DNA from: UBA1351 sp965140555
GTDB lineage: Bacteria; Bacillota; Clostridia; Lachnospirales; Vallitaleaceae
DNA: 64,000 nt
Reading direction: 5' to 3'
NCBI GenBank assembly: GCA_965140555.1
Contig: OZ223259.1
Span: 3,100,001-3,164,000 of the forward strand
The translations under genes and the position numbers were made by a program. Shown here in pieces: positions 43,712 through 53,130 of this stretch (positions are counted from its first letter, which is position 1; the number at the start of each line of letters is the position of its first letter). The notes beneath the pieces are model-generated. The model was not told where the DNA came from and did not search any database. It saw only the letters and a list, made by a program, of their open reading frames with translations.

Positions 43712-45040
43712 ATGTGGAAAAAAATGTTATCAATCATGATGGTATTAACAATGGTTTTTACTCTTGCAGCATGTGGTAGTGATGATTCAGGAACCGATAG
43801 TGACAATGGGAACATGACGGGTGACGACGCAGGACAATCGGATGATTCAAGTGGTGATGAGGATGCAACAGCGGACACAGGCAGTACAGAAGTCGAAACC
43901 GTCAGCTTGAAAGTATGGGCACCTGAAAATCAAATTCAAACAGGTGTTATCGATTCAATGACAGAAAGTTTTCAAGCATTGCATCCCGAATGGGATATTG
44001 ACTTCACTATAGAAGCTCAAGGTGAAGATACGGCGAAAGATGAAATTCTCAAAGACGTATCGGCAGCCGGGGATGTATTCTTCTTTGCCAATGATCAATT
44101 AACTGAATTGGTAAATGCAGGAGCAATCGCACGTTTAGGTGGGTCTACTGAAGAAATGGTAAAAACAACCATGGCAGACGCCGTTGTCGATACAGTTAAA
44201 GTAGACGAAGCTATTTATGCCATTCCTTTTACACACAATACATTTTTTATGTATTATGACAAATCTTTATTGGATGAATCCGACATTCAATCCGTAGAAG
44301 GTATTGTGGCTAAAGAAACAGATGAAGGCGTTTATAATTTTGTGTTTGATTCAGCCGGAGGCTGGAAGTTAGGTGCATGGTATTATGGTGCCGGATTACA
44401 TATTTATGGTGAGAGTCAAACCGATTTCGCAGCAGGTAGTGATTGGAATAGTGAAAAAGGTATCGCTGTTACCAATTACTTGATTGACTTAATCAATAAT
44501 CCCAAAGTTGCCTATTCGGAAGATGTTTCTATTAATGAATTAGCAGCAGAACATCGGGTAGGTGCTTGGTTTGACGGTTCATGGAACTATGATGCTTATA
44601 AGGAGGCGTTAGGTGACGACCTCGGTGTAGCTGTTATTCCGACATTCAATCCGGATGGCACAGATTATCAATTGAAAGGATTCTATGGTTCTAAAGCAAT
44701 AGGTGTGAGTTCTCAAGCAGCAAATCCTGCTGTAGCTGTCGCTTTTGCAGCATATTTAGGTGGCGAAGAGATGCAAATGCAACGCTTTGAAGAAACAGGC
44801 CAAGTGCCTACAAACTTAACAGCCGGTGAATCGGAGGCAGTCCAATCCAATGAAGTGGCCGCTGTTATTGTGGAAGAAGTAAATGAGGCGTCTGTAATGC
44901 AACCTACATCAGCTGAATTCAATAGTCGCTATTGGTCAAATGCCGGTGGTATAGCAACGGAAATCCGTAGTGGTGATTTGAACAAAGATAACGTTCAAGA
45001 AAAAATGGATGCCTTTGTGAAAACCCTTGAAGTAGAGTAA
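43712..45040 (+). CDS. Maltodextrin-binding lipoprotein (MalE-like)
   Basis: 442 residues; ATG after AAAGGAGATAGAATT. Signal peptide with lipobox T-L-A-A-C21, then a ~40-residue acidic tether and the solute-binding domain (V-S-L-K-V-W-A-P, F-F-F-A-N-D-Q-L-T-E-L, A-I-P-F-T-H-N-T, G-A-W-F-D-G-S-W-N). The style is that of MalE/CycB-type binding proteins, and the neighbours (GH13 enzymes, MalF, MalG) support maltodextrin. A perfect inverted repeat lies between this gene and malF. Confidence 0.88.
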   Translation: MWKKMLSIMMVLTMVFTLAACGSDDSGTDSDNGNMTGDDAGQSDDSSGDEDATADTGSTEVETVSLKVWAPENQIQTGVIDSMTESFQALHPEWDIDFTIEAQGEDTAKDEILKDVSAAGDVFFFANDQLTELVNAGAIARLGGSTEEMVKTTMADAVVDTVKVDEAIYAIPFTHNTFFMYYDKSLLDESDIQSVEGIVAKETDEGVYNFVFDSAGGWKLGAWYYGAGLHIYGESQTDFAAGSDWNSEKGIAVTNYLIDLINNPKVAYSEDVSINELAAEHRVGAWFDGSWNYDAYKEALGDDLGVAVIPTFNPDGTDYQLKGFYGSKAIGVSSQAANPAVAVAFAAYLGGEEMQMQRFEETGQVPTNLTAGESEAVQSNEVAAVIVEEVNEASVMQPTSAEFNSRYWSNAGGIATEIRSGDLNKDNVQEKMDAFVKTLEVE

Positions 45041-45085
45041 TCACTCCAAGGATGAATAGATAAGAAGTTAACTAATAAGCAATGA

Positions 45086-45113
45086 AAACCGCCCTCTATA
45101 TAGAGGGCGGTTT
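45086..45113 (+). promoter_or_regulatory. Intercistronic stem-loop between malE-like and malF-like genes
   Basis: A perfect 28-nt palindrome: AAACCGCCCTCTAT with its complement. It is followed by ATAAAAAGG, not a real T run, so it is more likely an mRNA-stabilising or partial-attenuation element than a full terminator. It would raise binding protein over permease. Confidence 0.78.
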
Positions 45114-45133
45114 ATAAAAAGGAGATTAAGGGT

Positions 45134-46528
45134 ATGGGCAGTCAAAAGAAAGTTGTTGCATCAATACCGGTACCATATCAAGATGTTGCCATCAAAGAGA
45201 CGTTCTCCCACGGTGACCTTATCACACGAGCATCCACCTTGATTATGGGTCTCGGTAATCTCATACGTGGTCAATATATTAAAGGTCTTCTGTTTCTATG
45301 TATGGAAGTAGGCTATATTGTGTATATGGTGACATTTGGTATTGCATCCTTGAGAGACTTTATGACATTAGGTACCAAAGTTCAGGAAGAAGTTTTTAAT
45401 GAAACAAAGCAAATATACGAATATGTAGTCGGAGACAATTCCATGCTCTGCTTGTTATATGGTGTTATTACCATCGGTGTTACACTTCTTTTTATTATGT
45501 TGATGGTGGCATCAGCTAAGAGTGCCTATCAAGCTCAGCGAATGAAAGCTTATGGTATGCAACCGACAACGTTCAAAGAAGATTTAGCTTCATTGAAACA
45601 TCAAAATCTGCACAAAACATTGCTGTTTCTACCATTAGTGGGAATTATTACCTTTACAGTAATTCCTCTGATTTATATGATTCTTATTGCGTTTACAAGC
45701 TATGATAAGAACCATCAACCGCCCGGAAATTTGTTTGACTGGGTTGGATTTGATAATTTTGTCGCCATGTTTGATTCTTCAGGAATACTGGCGCAAACCT
45801 TTTGGCCAATTTTGGTGTGGACAATTATATGGGCGATTGTGGCAACATTCTCATGTTATATTTTGGGATTATTACTGGCTATTCTTATTAATCGAGACGG
45901 AACGCGATTCAAAAGTTTCTGGAGATTTACCTTTGTTTTATCCATTGCAGTTCCTCAATTCGTAACGTTACTGACCATGCGGACAATATTTAATACCAAT
46001 GGCCCGGTCAATGCTATATTACGTGAGTTAGGGGTAATAGGTGCGACAGCATCCATTCCGTTTCTGACGGATCCGACATTGGCAAAGATTACCATTATAT
46101 GTGTTAATATTTGGATTGGTGTTCCGTTTACGATGTTAAGTGCTACAGGTATTTTGCAAAATATTCCAAGGGAACTTTATGAAGCGGCTAAAGTGGATGG
46201 GGCGAATGCAGTGGTTACCTTCTTTAAAATCACCTTGCCATATATCTTGTTTGTGATGACCCCTATGCTCATTACCGCTTTTGTAGGGAACATCAATAAT
46301 TTCAACATTATATTCCTCTTAACCGGAGGTGGACCGGAGTCGATTGACTATTACAATGCCGGAAAAACGGACTTATTGGTAACCTGGCTTTATAAATTAA
46401 CCATTACGAATAAGGACTACAATATTGGTGCCGTTATCGGTATTGTTGTTTTTGTTATTTTGGCAACCTTATCTCTATTGACATACCGTCATACCGGATC
46501 CTATAAGGAAGAGGAGGGATTTCAATAA
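45134..46528 (+). CDS. Maltodextrin ABC permease (MalF-like)
   Basis: 464 residues with about eight hydrophobic segments: an N-terminal portion with two helices around 50-70 and 108-128 that is common in Firmicutes MalF proteins, then the six-helix CUT1 core from ~155. Coupling loop R-E-L-Y-E-A-A-K-V-D-G-A-N-A-V-V-T-F-F-K. ATG after AAAGGAGATTAAGGGT. Its stop overlaps the malG start by one base (TAATG), so the two permeases are translated together. Confidence 0.9.
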   Translation: MGSQKKVVASIPVPYQDVAIKETFSHGDLITRASTLIMGLGNLIRGQYIKGLLFLCMEVGYIVYMVTFGIASLRDFMTLGTKVQEEVFNETKQIYEYVVGDNSMLCLLYGVITIGVTLLFIMLMVASAKSAYQAQRMKAYGMQPTTFKEDLASLKHQNLHKTLLFLPLVGIITFTVIPLIYMILIAFTSYDKNHQPPGNLFDWVGFDNFVAMFDSSGILAQTFWPILVWTIIWAIVATFSCYILGLLLAILINRDGTRFKSFWRFTFVLSIAVPQFVTLLTMRTIFNTNGPVNAILRELGVIGATASIPFLTDPTLAKITIICVNIWIGVPFTMLSATGILQNIPRELYEAAKVDGANAVVTFFKITLPYILFVMTPMLITAFVGNINNFNIIFLLTGGGPESIDYYNAGKTDLLVTWLYKLTITNKDYNIGAVIGIVVFVILATLSLLTYRHTGSYKEEEGFQ

Positions 46529-47382
46529 TGAATAAAACAAAAAAACTCATCAACAATATATTGGCACATACCACATTATCCATCTTAGCCTTTGTATGGG
46601 TAATTCCGATTGCTTTTGTTGTTTTAATATCCTTTCGAGCAGAAGCGGGGTCTTATACCAGTTATGTCTTTCCAAAAGCGTATACACTGGATAATTATAA
46701 AAACCTGTTCTCACAATCGGGAAGTTTGGTTTTCACACGTTGGTTTACAAACACCCTATTTGTTTCCTTTTTCTCGACGATACTATCCACATTCTTTGTA
46801 CTATCCATTGCATATACTATGTCTCGCTTACGTTTTAAAATGCGTAAACCATTGATGAATGTAGCTCTTATCTTAGGGATGTTCCCGGGATTTATGGCTA
46901 TGATAGCCGTCTATTACATCTTGAAAGGAATGGGATTACTGGATACAGGAACTATGAAACTCGTTGCACTTATCCTTGTATATTCGGGAGGTTCGGGTTT
47001 AACGTTCTATGTGGCCAAAGGATTTTTCGATACAATTCCCAAATCCATTGATGAAGCTGCCTATATTGACGGTGCCACCAAATGGGATGTTTTTCGCCGT
47101 ATTACGATTCCGTTATCTAAACCAATTATCGTAACGACCATCTTGACAGCTTTTATGGCACCGTGGATTGATTACATCTTTGCTAAAGTCATACTAGGGC
47201 AGGATCGACAATTCTATACGGTTGCCATTGGTTTATGGACTATGTTGGAAAAAGAATTTATCCTCTATTATTACACCCAATTCTTTGCAGGATGTGTCAT
47301 TATATCCATACCGATTGCCATTGTATTTTTATTCACTCAACGATTCTATGTGGAAGGTGTTACAGGAGCCGTGAAAGGATAG
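46528..47382 (+). CDS. Maltodextrin ABC permease (MalG-like)
   Basis: 284 residues, six membrane segments, coupling loop S-I-D-E-A-A-Y-I-D-G-A-T-K-W-D-V-F-R-R, and the common C-terminal G-V-T-G-A-V-K-G. The start overlaps the malF stop; GAGGAGGGATTTCA serves as ribosome binding site. Pairs with the preceding subunit; the ATPase must come from elsewhere in the genome. Confidence 0.92.
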   Translation: MNKTKKLINNILAHTTLSILAFVWVIPIAFVVLISFRAEAGSYTSYVFPKAYTLDNYKNLFSQSGSLVFTRWFTNTLFVSFFSTILSTFFVLSIAYTMSRLRFKMRKPLMNVALILGMFPGFMAMIAVYYILKGMGLLDTGTMKLVALILVYSGGSGLTFYVAKGFFDTIPKSIDEAAYIDGATKWDVFRRITIPLSKPIIVTTILTAFMAPWIDYIFAKVILGQDRQFYTVAIGLWTMLEKEFILYYYTQFFAGCVIISIPIAIVFLFTQRFYVEGVTGAVKG

Positions 47383-47385
47383 GTA

Positions 47386-48966
47386 ATGAAAAAACTAGGT
47401 ATATTAGGACTCTGCCTGTTGTTCCTTATAGGGTGTCAATCAGCCGAAACCGGTGATATACCTATACCGGATATGCAAGATGGCTATCATAATTTCTATG
47501 AAATATATGTCGGTGCTTTTTATGATACCAATGATGACGGTATCGGTGATTTACAAGGTGTAACAAGTAAATTGGACTATGTACATGATACATTGGGGTT
47601 TGACGGCATATGGCTCATGCCGGTTATGCCGTCACCAACGTATCATAAATACGATGTCATGGATTATCAAGAGATCGATAAGGACTACGGAACCTTGGAA
47701 GATATGGTAACCCTTCTTGAGACTGCCCATAATAAAGGGATGGTTGTCATTATAGACTTGGTTCTTAATCATACATCAACAAAGCACCCATGGTTTGTTG
47801 AAGCAACGAAGTATCTAAAAACATTAGGAGATGGAGATATGCCTGATCCGTTTCAATGTCCGGAGGTTGCCTATTATCATTTTGTGCGAGAAGAGGATAA
47901 AAAAGAGGGGTATCATCAAGTTGCCGGAACGAATTGGTATTATGAAGGTGTATTCTGGGATCAAATGCCGGATTTGAATTTAGATAATGAGCAGTTACGT
48001 CATGAAATTGAAGGAATTACAGATTTTTGGTTGGAAAAAGGGGTGGATGGATTTCGACTTGATGCCGCCAAAGAATTTTATACAGGTGAGACGAGTCGGA
48101 ATGTTGAAACACTTTCCTGGTTTTCAGATTATGTAACCAAAAAGAAGCCGGAGGCCTATATTGTTGGCGAAGTATGGGATTCAAAGAATGCTATTTCACA
48201 GTATTATGCCAGTGGCATAACAAGCCTTTTTGACTTCCCCATGGCTCGTTACAATGGCATTATTTCCATGACAGCACGTCAGTTGGGGGGACATACAGCG
48301 ACGGATTATGCACAGGTGCTTGTCCATTATACAGAGGAGTATGCAGCACAAAATCCGGAGTTTATTGATGCTCCGTTTATAAGTAATCATGATACGACAA
48401 GAATCAGTGCACAATGTGTCAATGATGAAGCAGCGATGAAGTATGCGGCAGGTCTATTATTCATGATGAATGGCAATCCTTTTGTTTACTATGGGGAGGA
48501 GATTGGGATGAATAGTATGGGGGATAAGGATGAGAATAAACGCCTGCCTATGCATTGGTCAAAGGATGACGTTGAAGGGATTCCCAAGCCTGTTGCCAAT
48601 GCAGATGACGTGGAACAGAAGTTCCTTCCGGTTGATCAGCAATTAGGCATGGAGACTTCCTTGCTTGAATATTACCGTCGTGGTATTTTGTTACGTCGCC
48701 AAAATCCTGAAATTGCGCGTGGTGAGGTTCATAGTGTTCCTGAATTCGGAAGCAAGACACTGGCTGCTGTTCATAAAATCTATGACGGAACGCGTATTAC
48801 CATTGTTTTTAATATGGATCCTATACATTCAGAACACGTCTTATTAGAAGCCGTTGAAAGTTCGGGTAAAAATATTTATGGTTATTTAACCTTAGATAAT
48901 GAGCCGATTGTTTTGAAAGATAAGGGGATGAATTTACCACCAAGAAGCATTGTTATTTTACGATAG
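47386..48966 (+). CDS. GH13 alpha-amylase, lipoprotein
   Basis: 526 residues; starts 4 nt after the malG stop. Signal peptide ending in lipobox L-F-L-I-G-C17 places it on the outside of the membrane. Barrel motifs: D-L-V-L-N-H (region I), G-F-R-L-D-A-A-K-E (region II), V-G-E-V-W-D (region III) and F-I-S-N-H-D-T-T-R (region IV), all catalytic residues present. Domain B holds P-D-P-F-Q-C-P and D-L-N-L-D-N-E. It should cut starch or long maltodextrins outside the cell, supplying the importer encoded with it. Confidence 0.92.
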   Translation: MKKLGILGLCLLFLIGCQSAETGDIPIPDMQDGYHNFYEIYVGAFYDTNDDGIGDLQGVTSKLDYVHDTLGFDGIWLMPVMPSPTYHKYDVMDYQEIDKDYGTLEDMVTLLETAHNKGMVVIIDLVLNHTSTKHPWFVEATKYLKTLGDGDMPDPFQCPEVAYYHFVREEDKKEGYHQVAGTNWYYEGVFWDQMPDLNLDNEQLRHEIEGITDFWLEKGVDGFRLDAAKEFYTGETSRNVETLSWFSDYVTKKKPEAYIVGEVWDSKNAISQYYASGITSLFDFPMARYNGIISMTARQLGGHTATDYAQVLVHYTEEYAAQNPEFIDAPFISNHDTTRISAQCVNDEAAMKYAAGLLFMMNGNPFVYYGEEIGMNSMGDKDENKRLPMHWSKDDVEGIPKPVANADDVEQKFLPVDQQLGMETSLLEYYRRGILLRRQNPEIARGEVHSVPEFGSKTLAAVHKIYDGTRITIVFNMDPIHSEHVLLEAVESSGKNIYGYLTLDNEPIVLKDKGMNLPPRSIVILR

Positions 48967-48997
48967 ATACGTGTAACGTATAGAAATGAGGTAATCC

Positions 48998-50989
48998 ATG
49001 AGGTTTGAATTGAGTAAGTCCGATTGGCTGTACCCGGAGCATGACGGAGACCGGTCCTATCTGTTAACAAATGATAGGGCAGGTTATTCGTCTATGTCTA
49101 TTTTGGGCAGTCTTCGACGACAAGAGCATGCCTTTTATATGGCGTCCAAAGTATCCCCAACGCTAAAAACGGTCATGGTAAAAGGGATGGAAGAACGAGT
49201 CACGATAGGAGGAAGGCAGATGCGTTTATCCTCCCAGAACTATGTTCAATATACTAAAAACGGAACAGGTTACATTTATTTGGAGCATTTTAGATGGGAA
49301 GATAGGCCGACATGGGTCTATCGCGTGTTTGGTGTAACCATACGAAAATCCCTTGTCATGGAACACGGCACACAACGGTTACTGTGTTTATATGAAGTTG
49401 AGAATGGGACAGGAAAGCAAGTTACACTTGACGTTGATCCACAACTTATGTTGGAAGATAAGGGGAATCCGATCCATAAGGAAGCACCTTATACGAATAC
49501 ATATACGAAGGATCGATTAACAATAGAGCATGCCGAAACGAAGCTATATAGTGGGAGCAATGGTAGCTATATGCCTATGGAAACAGTTTATATTGATGAT
49601 CTCTATTATGCCCAAGATGCCTGTGACGGTAGGCCATCAGTAGGACAAGTGGCAGTCAATCATCGGTGGTATATGGATAGTGAAGCATATAGTGTGACGA
49701 GGTTATATCTGGTCTATGATAGCGAACCGATAGGCACCATGGATTATAAGGAAGAATGGAAGCGGGTTGTTAACGAAGAAAAAGAACGATTGAAGAGACT
49801 TGTAGGAGACAGTAAGGTCGTTCATCCCGTTGCGGCTCAATTAGTTAAGGCAACAGACCAATTTATTGTTTGGCGTGAATCAACGAAGGGACATACTATT
49901 GTGGCCGGATATCCATTCTTTGGTGATTGGGGACGTGATACGATGATTGCGTTATCCGGCTGTTGTCTGTCAACAAACCGTTATGAACTGGCTAAAGAGA
50001 TGATAGAAACCTTTCTAGCTTATGAACGGAACGGACTTTTACCCAATATGTTTCCGGAAGAGGATAACTCGCCCATGTATAATACGGTGGATGCCAGTCT
50101 CTTGTTAGTGATTGCTATATACGATTATTATAACGCAACGAAAGATATCGATTTTATAAAAGCATGCTACCCTAAGTTGGTTCAGATTATAGAGGCATAT
50201 AGGCATGGAACGGACTACGGCATTAAAATGGATGAAGACGGACTGATGATGGCAGGTGAAAAGGAGTGGCAACTGACATGGATGGATGTGCGCTACGGTG
50301 ATATTTTGCCGACACCAAGACATGGTAAACCGGTTGAAATCAATGCATACTGGTATAATGCACTAAAAATTATGGATGAATTTAGTCGACTATGTTACAC
50401 TGATGAACGTAACGATTACGAACAACTGGCAGATAAAGTTAAAAAGCGTTTTGTTGAAGTGTTCTATATGGAAGATTTAGGTTATTTGAAGGATGTGATT
50501 ACGTCGGATGAGCAATTCAAATATACAGAGAATCAAATTCGTTGTAACCAAGTGTGGGCATTGAGCCTACCGTATCCGTTACTAAATCCTCACCAGTCAA
50601 GAGCCGTCCTTCGTGTCCTTTATGAGCATCTCTATACACCCTATGGTCTTCGAACCTTAAGTCCTTTCGATCGTGAATTTAAACCGGTGTGTACAGGGTC
50701 CCATTTTAGTAGGGATATGGCTTATCATCAAGGAACGGTATGGCCATTTCCCTTAGGTGCATACTATAGAGCGGTATTAAAGCATTCAGAGAATCTGAAT
50801 CAGGCGATTGCTCAAGTAGAAGAAGGCTTGTCAGCGATTGAGTCCATGATGCGGGAAGGATGCATCGGTCAGATAGCAGAAATCTATGACGGACTTACAC
50901 CGGGTAAGAGTCGAGGGTGTTACGCTCAAGCATGGAGCGTCAGTGAATGGTTAAGGGTCTATGAGCAACTTCAAACAATGCAGAAATGA
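48998..50989 (+). CDS. Glycogen-debranching enzyme-like (amylo-alpha-1,6-glucosidase, GH133 type)
   Basis: 663 residues; ATG after AATGAGGTAATCC. Residues ~1-260 match the bacterial GDE N-terminal beta domain, the rest the alpha/alpha-barrel GDE_C domain with G-D-W-G-R-D-T-M-I-A-L-S-G, N-M-F-P-E-E-D-N-S-P-M-Y-N-T-V-D-A, L-T-W-M-D-V-R-Y-G-D and V-E-I-N-A-Y-W-Y-N-A-L. These enzymes hydrolyse alpha-1,6 branch points in limit dextrins. No signal peptide; last sugar enzyme of the starch operon, acting inside the cell. Confidence 0.9.
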   Translation: MRFELSKSDWLYPEHDGDRSYLLTNDRAGYSSMSILGSLRRQEHAFYMASKVSPTLKTVMVKGMEERVTIGGRQMRLSSQNYVQYTKNGTGYIYLEHFRWEDRPTWVYRVFGVTIRKSLVMEHGTQRLLCLYEVENGTGKQVTLDVDPQLMLEDKGNPIHKEAPYTNTYTKDRLTIEHAETKLYSGSNGSYMPMETVYIDDLYYAQDACDGRPSVGQVAVNHRWYMDSEAYSVTRLYLVYDSEPIGTMDYKEEWKRVVNEEKERLKRLVGDSKVVHPVAAQLVKATDQFIVWRESTKGHTIVAGYPFFGDWGRDTMIALSGCCLSTNRYELAKEMIETFLAYERNGLLPNMFPEEDNSPMYNTVDASLLLVIAIYDYYNATKDIDFIKACYPKLVQIIEAYRHGTDYGIKMDEDGLMMAGEKEWQLTWMDVRYGDILPTPRHGKPVEINAYWYNALKIMDEFSRLCYTDERNDYEQLADKVKKRFVEVFYMEDLGYLKDVITSDEQFKYTENQIRCNQVWALSLPYPLLNPHQSRAVLRVLYEHLYTPYGLRTLSPFDREFKPVCTGSHFSRDMAYHQGTVWPFPLGAYYRAVLKHSENLNQAIAQVEEGLSAIESMMREGCIGQIAEIYDGLTPGKSRGCYAQAWSVSEWLRVYEQLQTMQK

Positions 50990-50996
50990 GGTTTCT

Positions 50997-51584
50997 ATGT
51001 CCTATTTGGAAGCATTATTAAACTATACACCAACGACAAGACAAGAAGAACAAGATAAACAGCTTATGGTCGATTATATAAAAGATTACGGGGATCAAGT
51101 ATTAACCCGTGACAATCGTGTTGCCCATCTGACAGCATCTTCTGTCATCGTAAATGAAGCGTTGACAAAAATGTTGATGATCTATCATAAGATCTATGAT
51201 ACATGGACATGGACAGGTGGACATATGGATGGGGATAAGGATTTTTTGCAGGTGGCACTCAAGGAAGCAAAAGAAGAGACAGGTCTTCGTGCCATCCGTC
51301 CTATATCGAATGCCATTGCCTCCGTCGATGTACTAACCGTTGAAGGGCATGTAAAACGAGGTGACTATGTATCGGCACATCTCCATCTGAATGTGGCCTA
51401 TGTTTTTGTGGCAAAGGAAGAAGAAAAATTCGTGTTGAATGAAGAAGAAACAGCCGGCATTGAGTGGGTTCCTTTAGAAGAAGTGGAAGCGCGTGCCAAT
51501 GAACCGACTATTTATCCGATTTACAGAAAGCTCTTTTATATGGCCGGCAAGGAAATGAATCGTCAGGTTTCTCTCGACAAATGA
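50997..51584 (+). CDS. Nudix hydrolase
   Basis: 195 residues from the ATG at 50997 (ATGAGGTTTCT before it); the open frame upstream overlaps the debranching gene. The Nudix box is recognisable: T-G-G-H-M-D-G-D ... A-L-K-E-A-K-E-E-T-G-L. The metal-binding E-x-x-E-E core is intact, while the usual Glu six residues after the first Gly is Lys and the Arg of R-E-x-x-E-E is Lys. Such enzymes cleave nucleoside diphosphate-linked compounds; the substrate is unknown. Starts 7 nt after the previous stop, so probably co-transcribed. Confidence 0.87.
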   Translation: MSYLEALLNYTPTTRQEEQDKQLMVDYIKDYGDQVLTRDNRVAHLTASSVIVNEALTKMLMIYHKIYDTWTWTGGHMDGDKDFLQVALKEAKEETGLRAIRPISNAIASVDVLTVEGHVKRGDYVSAHLHLNVAYVFVAKEEEKFVLNEEETAGIEWVPLEEVEARANEPTIYPIYRKLFYMAGKEMNRQVSLDK

Positions 51585-51637
51585 GGAAACATCTGTTAAA
51601 TTAGTGAGAGAAATTGTTGACCAAAAGGAGTTAAGCT

Positions 51638-52387
51638 ATGTTACATGCATTTTCAAGAACAGAGATGTTAATCGGTACAGAAGGATTAGAACGCCTTAAA
51701 GGCAGTACCGTTGTTATCTTGGGTATTGGTGGAGTCGGTTCGTTTGTTGCAGAAGGGTTGGCACGTTCAGGTGTCGGTCATCTGATTCTATGTGATGATG
51801 ATGATGTATGTTTGACCAATATAAATCGTCAAATTCATGCAACACGCAAGACCGTTGGGAAAGTGAAAGCTGAGGCCATGAAAGAACGGATATTGAGTAT
51901 TAATCCGAAGGCAGAGGTAACGGTTCATCCGTATCTCTATACAGCAGAAACAGCAGAGACGATTATTACCGAAGACGTCGATTATGTTGTGGATGCAATA
52001 GATATGGTAACGGCAAAATTGCATGTTATTGAGTATTGTACGGACAGAAAGATTCCTATTATGTCCTCCATGGGAACAGGAAATAAATTGAATCCGACGA
52101 TGTTAGAAGTGACCGATATATATAAGACGAGTATGTGCCCATTAGCAAAAGTTATGCGTCATGAACTCCGTAAGCGTCGTATTAAAAAGCTAAAAGTTGT
52201 CTACTCGAAAGAACAACCGATTACACCCCAAAATGTAGGTGGAAATTGCCGTACCGATTGCATATGTCCAAATAAAGATAGGACATGTGATCAACGACGG
52301 GCTATACCGGGAAGTGTATCTTTTGTTCCTTCTGTAGCAGGATTGATTATTGCTTCGGAAGTTGTTAAAGATTTAATAGCATTATAA
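51638..52387 (+). CDS. tcdA: tRNA threonylcarbamoyladenosine dehydratase (TcdA/ThiF family)
   Basis: 249 residues; ATG after AAAAGGAGTTAAGCT. E1-like fold: F-S-R-T-E-M-L-I-G near the N-terminus, nucleotide site V-I-L-G-I-G-G-V-G-S-F, C-D-D-D-D-V and N-I-N-R-Q-I-H-A, then K-V-K-A-E-A-M, and a cysteine-rich loop G-G-N-C-R-T-D-C-I-C-P. The family turns N6-threonylcarbamoyladenosine at position 37 of ANN-decoding tRNAs into its cyclic form. Length and order are normal. Confidence 0.9.
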   Translation: MLHAFSRTEMLIGTEGLERLKGSTVVILGIGGVGSFVAEGLARSGVGHLILCDDDDVCLTNINRQIHATRKTVGKVKAEAMKERILSINPKAEVTVHPYLYTAETAETIITEDVDYVVDAIDMVTAKLHVIEYCTDRKIPIMSSMGTGNKLNPTMLEVTDIYKTSMCPLAKVMRHELRKRRIKKLKVVYSKEQPITPQNVGGNCRTDCICPNKDRTCDQRRAIPGSVSFVPSVAGLIIASEVVKDLIAL

Positions 52388-52408
52388 AAAGGGCTGAATG
52401 AAATTCAG

Positions 52409-52465
52409 TTGACGAAAAGACCTCCTCAAGTTATGATAGGAGTATTAATGGTTTGATAATCAAAC
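52409..52465 (+). promoter_or_regulatory. Promoter and palindrome before the carbonic anhydrase gene
   Basis: TTGACG (52409-52414), 17-nt spacer, TATGAT (52432-52437); then GTTTGAT-A-ATCAAAC at 52451-52465, a perfect 15-nt odd palindrome just after the expected transcription start, where a repressor would bind. Confidence 0.55.
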
Positions 52466-52499
52466 TAATTGATGCGAATATGACTTGACGGAGGTTTTT

Positions 52500-53057
52500 A
52501 TGTCTGAGAGAATGAAGCAATTATTAGAATATAATCAAAAATTTGTTGAGAATAAAGAGTATGAATCCCTTGTCACATCAAAAAAGCCGGACAAAAAAAT
52601 GGTGGTTTTATCCTGTATGGATACCCGGCTGACGGAGCTATTACCAAAAGCAATCAATGTCAAAAATGGCGATATTAAATTAATAAAAAATGCAGGTGCA
52701 GTGGTGATGCATCCCTTTGGTTCTATTGCCAGAAGTATATTGGTAGCCGTACTGGAGTTTGAGGTGGAAGATGTCGTGGTTATCGGGCATCATGGGTGTG
52801 GTATGAGTAATTTGGATGGTTTGAAAGTTTTAGATAAGGCGATAAAGGCCGGTATTGATCCTCAAGTGGTTGAGACATTAAACTATTCGGGAATAAATGT
52901 GGCTGAATGGCTCCAAGGTTTTGAATCACCGGAAGTAGGGGTCTTAGAAAGCGTTCATATGATAAAGCATCATCCCTTGATGCCGAAACATGTTAAAGTA
53001 CATGGATTACTTATGGATCCTACAACAGGTGCTTTGGATGTGGTGTATCAAGAATAA
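52500..53057 (+). CDS. Beta-class carbonic anhydrase
   Basis: 185 residues from the ATG at 52500 (ACGGAGGTTTTT before it). Zinc and catalytic residues are in place: C39-M-D41-T-R43 and I-G-H97-H-G-C100-G. N-A-G-A near 64-67 is the usual active-site loop. The enzyme interconverts carbon dioxide and bicarbonate in the cytoplasm, supplying bicarbonate for carboxylases. Single gene with its own promoter. Confidence 0.92.
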   Translation: MSERMKQLLEYNQKFVENKEYESLVTSKKPDKKMVVLSCMDTRLTELLPKAINVKNGDIKLIKNAGAVVMHPFGSIARSILVAVLEFEVEDVVVIGHHGCGMSNLDGLKVLDKAIKAGIDPQVVETLNYSGINVAEWLQGFESPEVGVLESVHMIKHHPLMPKHVKVHGLLMDPTTGALDVVYQE

Positions 53058-53063
53058 AAAAGA

Positions 53064-53092
53064 TTGTGCTTTAATGTAAGACATACTATAAT
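53064..53092 (+). promoter_or_regulatory. SigmaA-like promoter of the diguanylate cyclase gene
   Basis: TTGTGC (53064-53069), 17-nt spacer, TATAAT (53087-53092), about 40 nt before the start. Confidence 0.6.
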
Positions 53093-53130
53093 GGAAGAGA
53101 ATTATACTATACGGGATTGGAGGTGGTTAT

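Noticed and set aside
45086..45113. Calling the malE-malF stem-loop a full terminator
   Set aside because: No T tract follows and malF, malG, the amylase and debranching genes depend on transcription through it.
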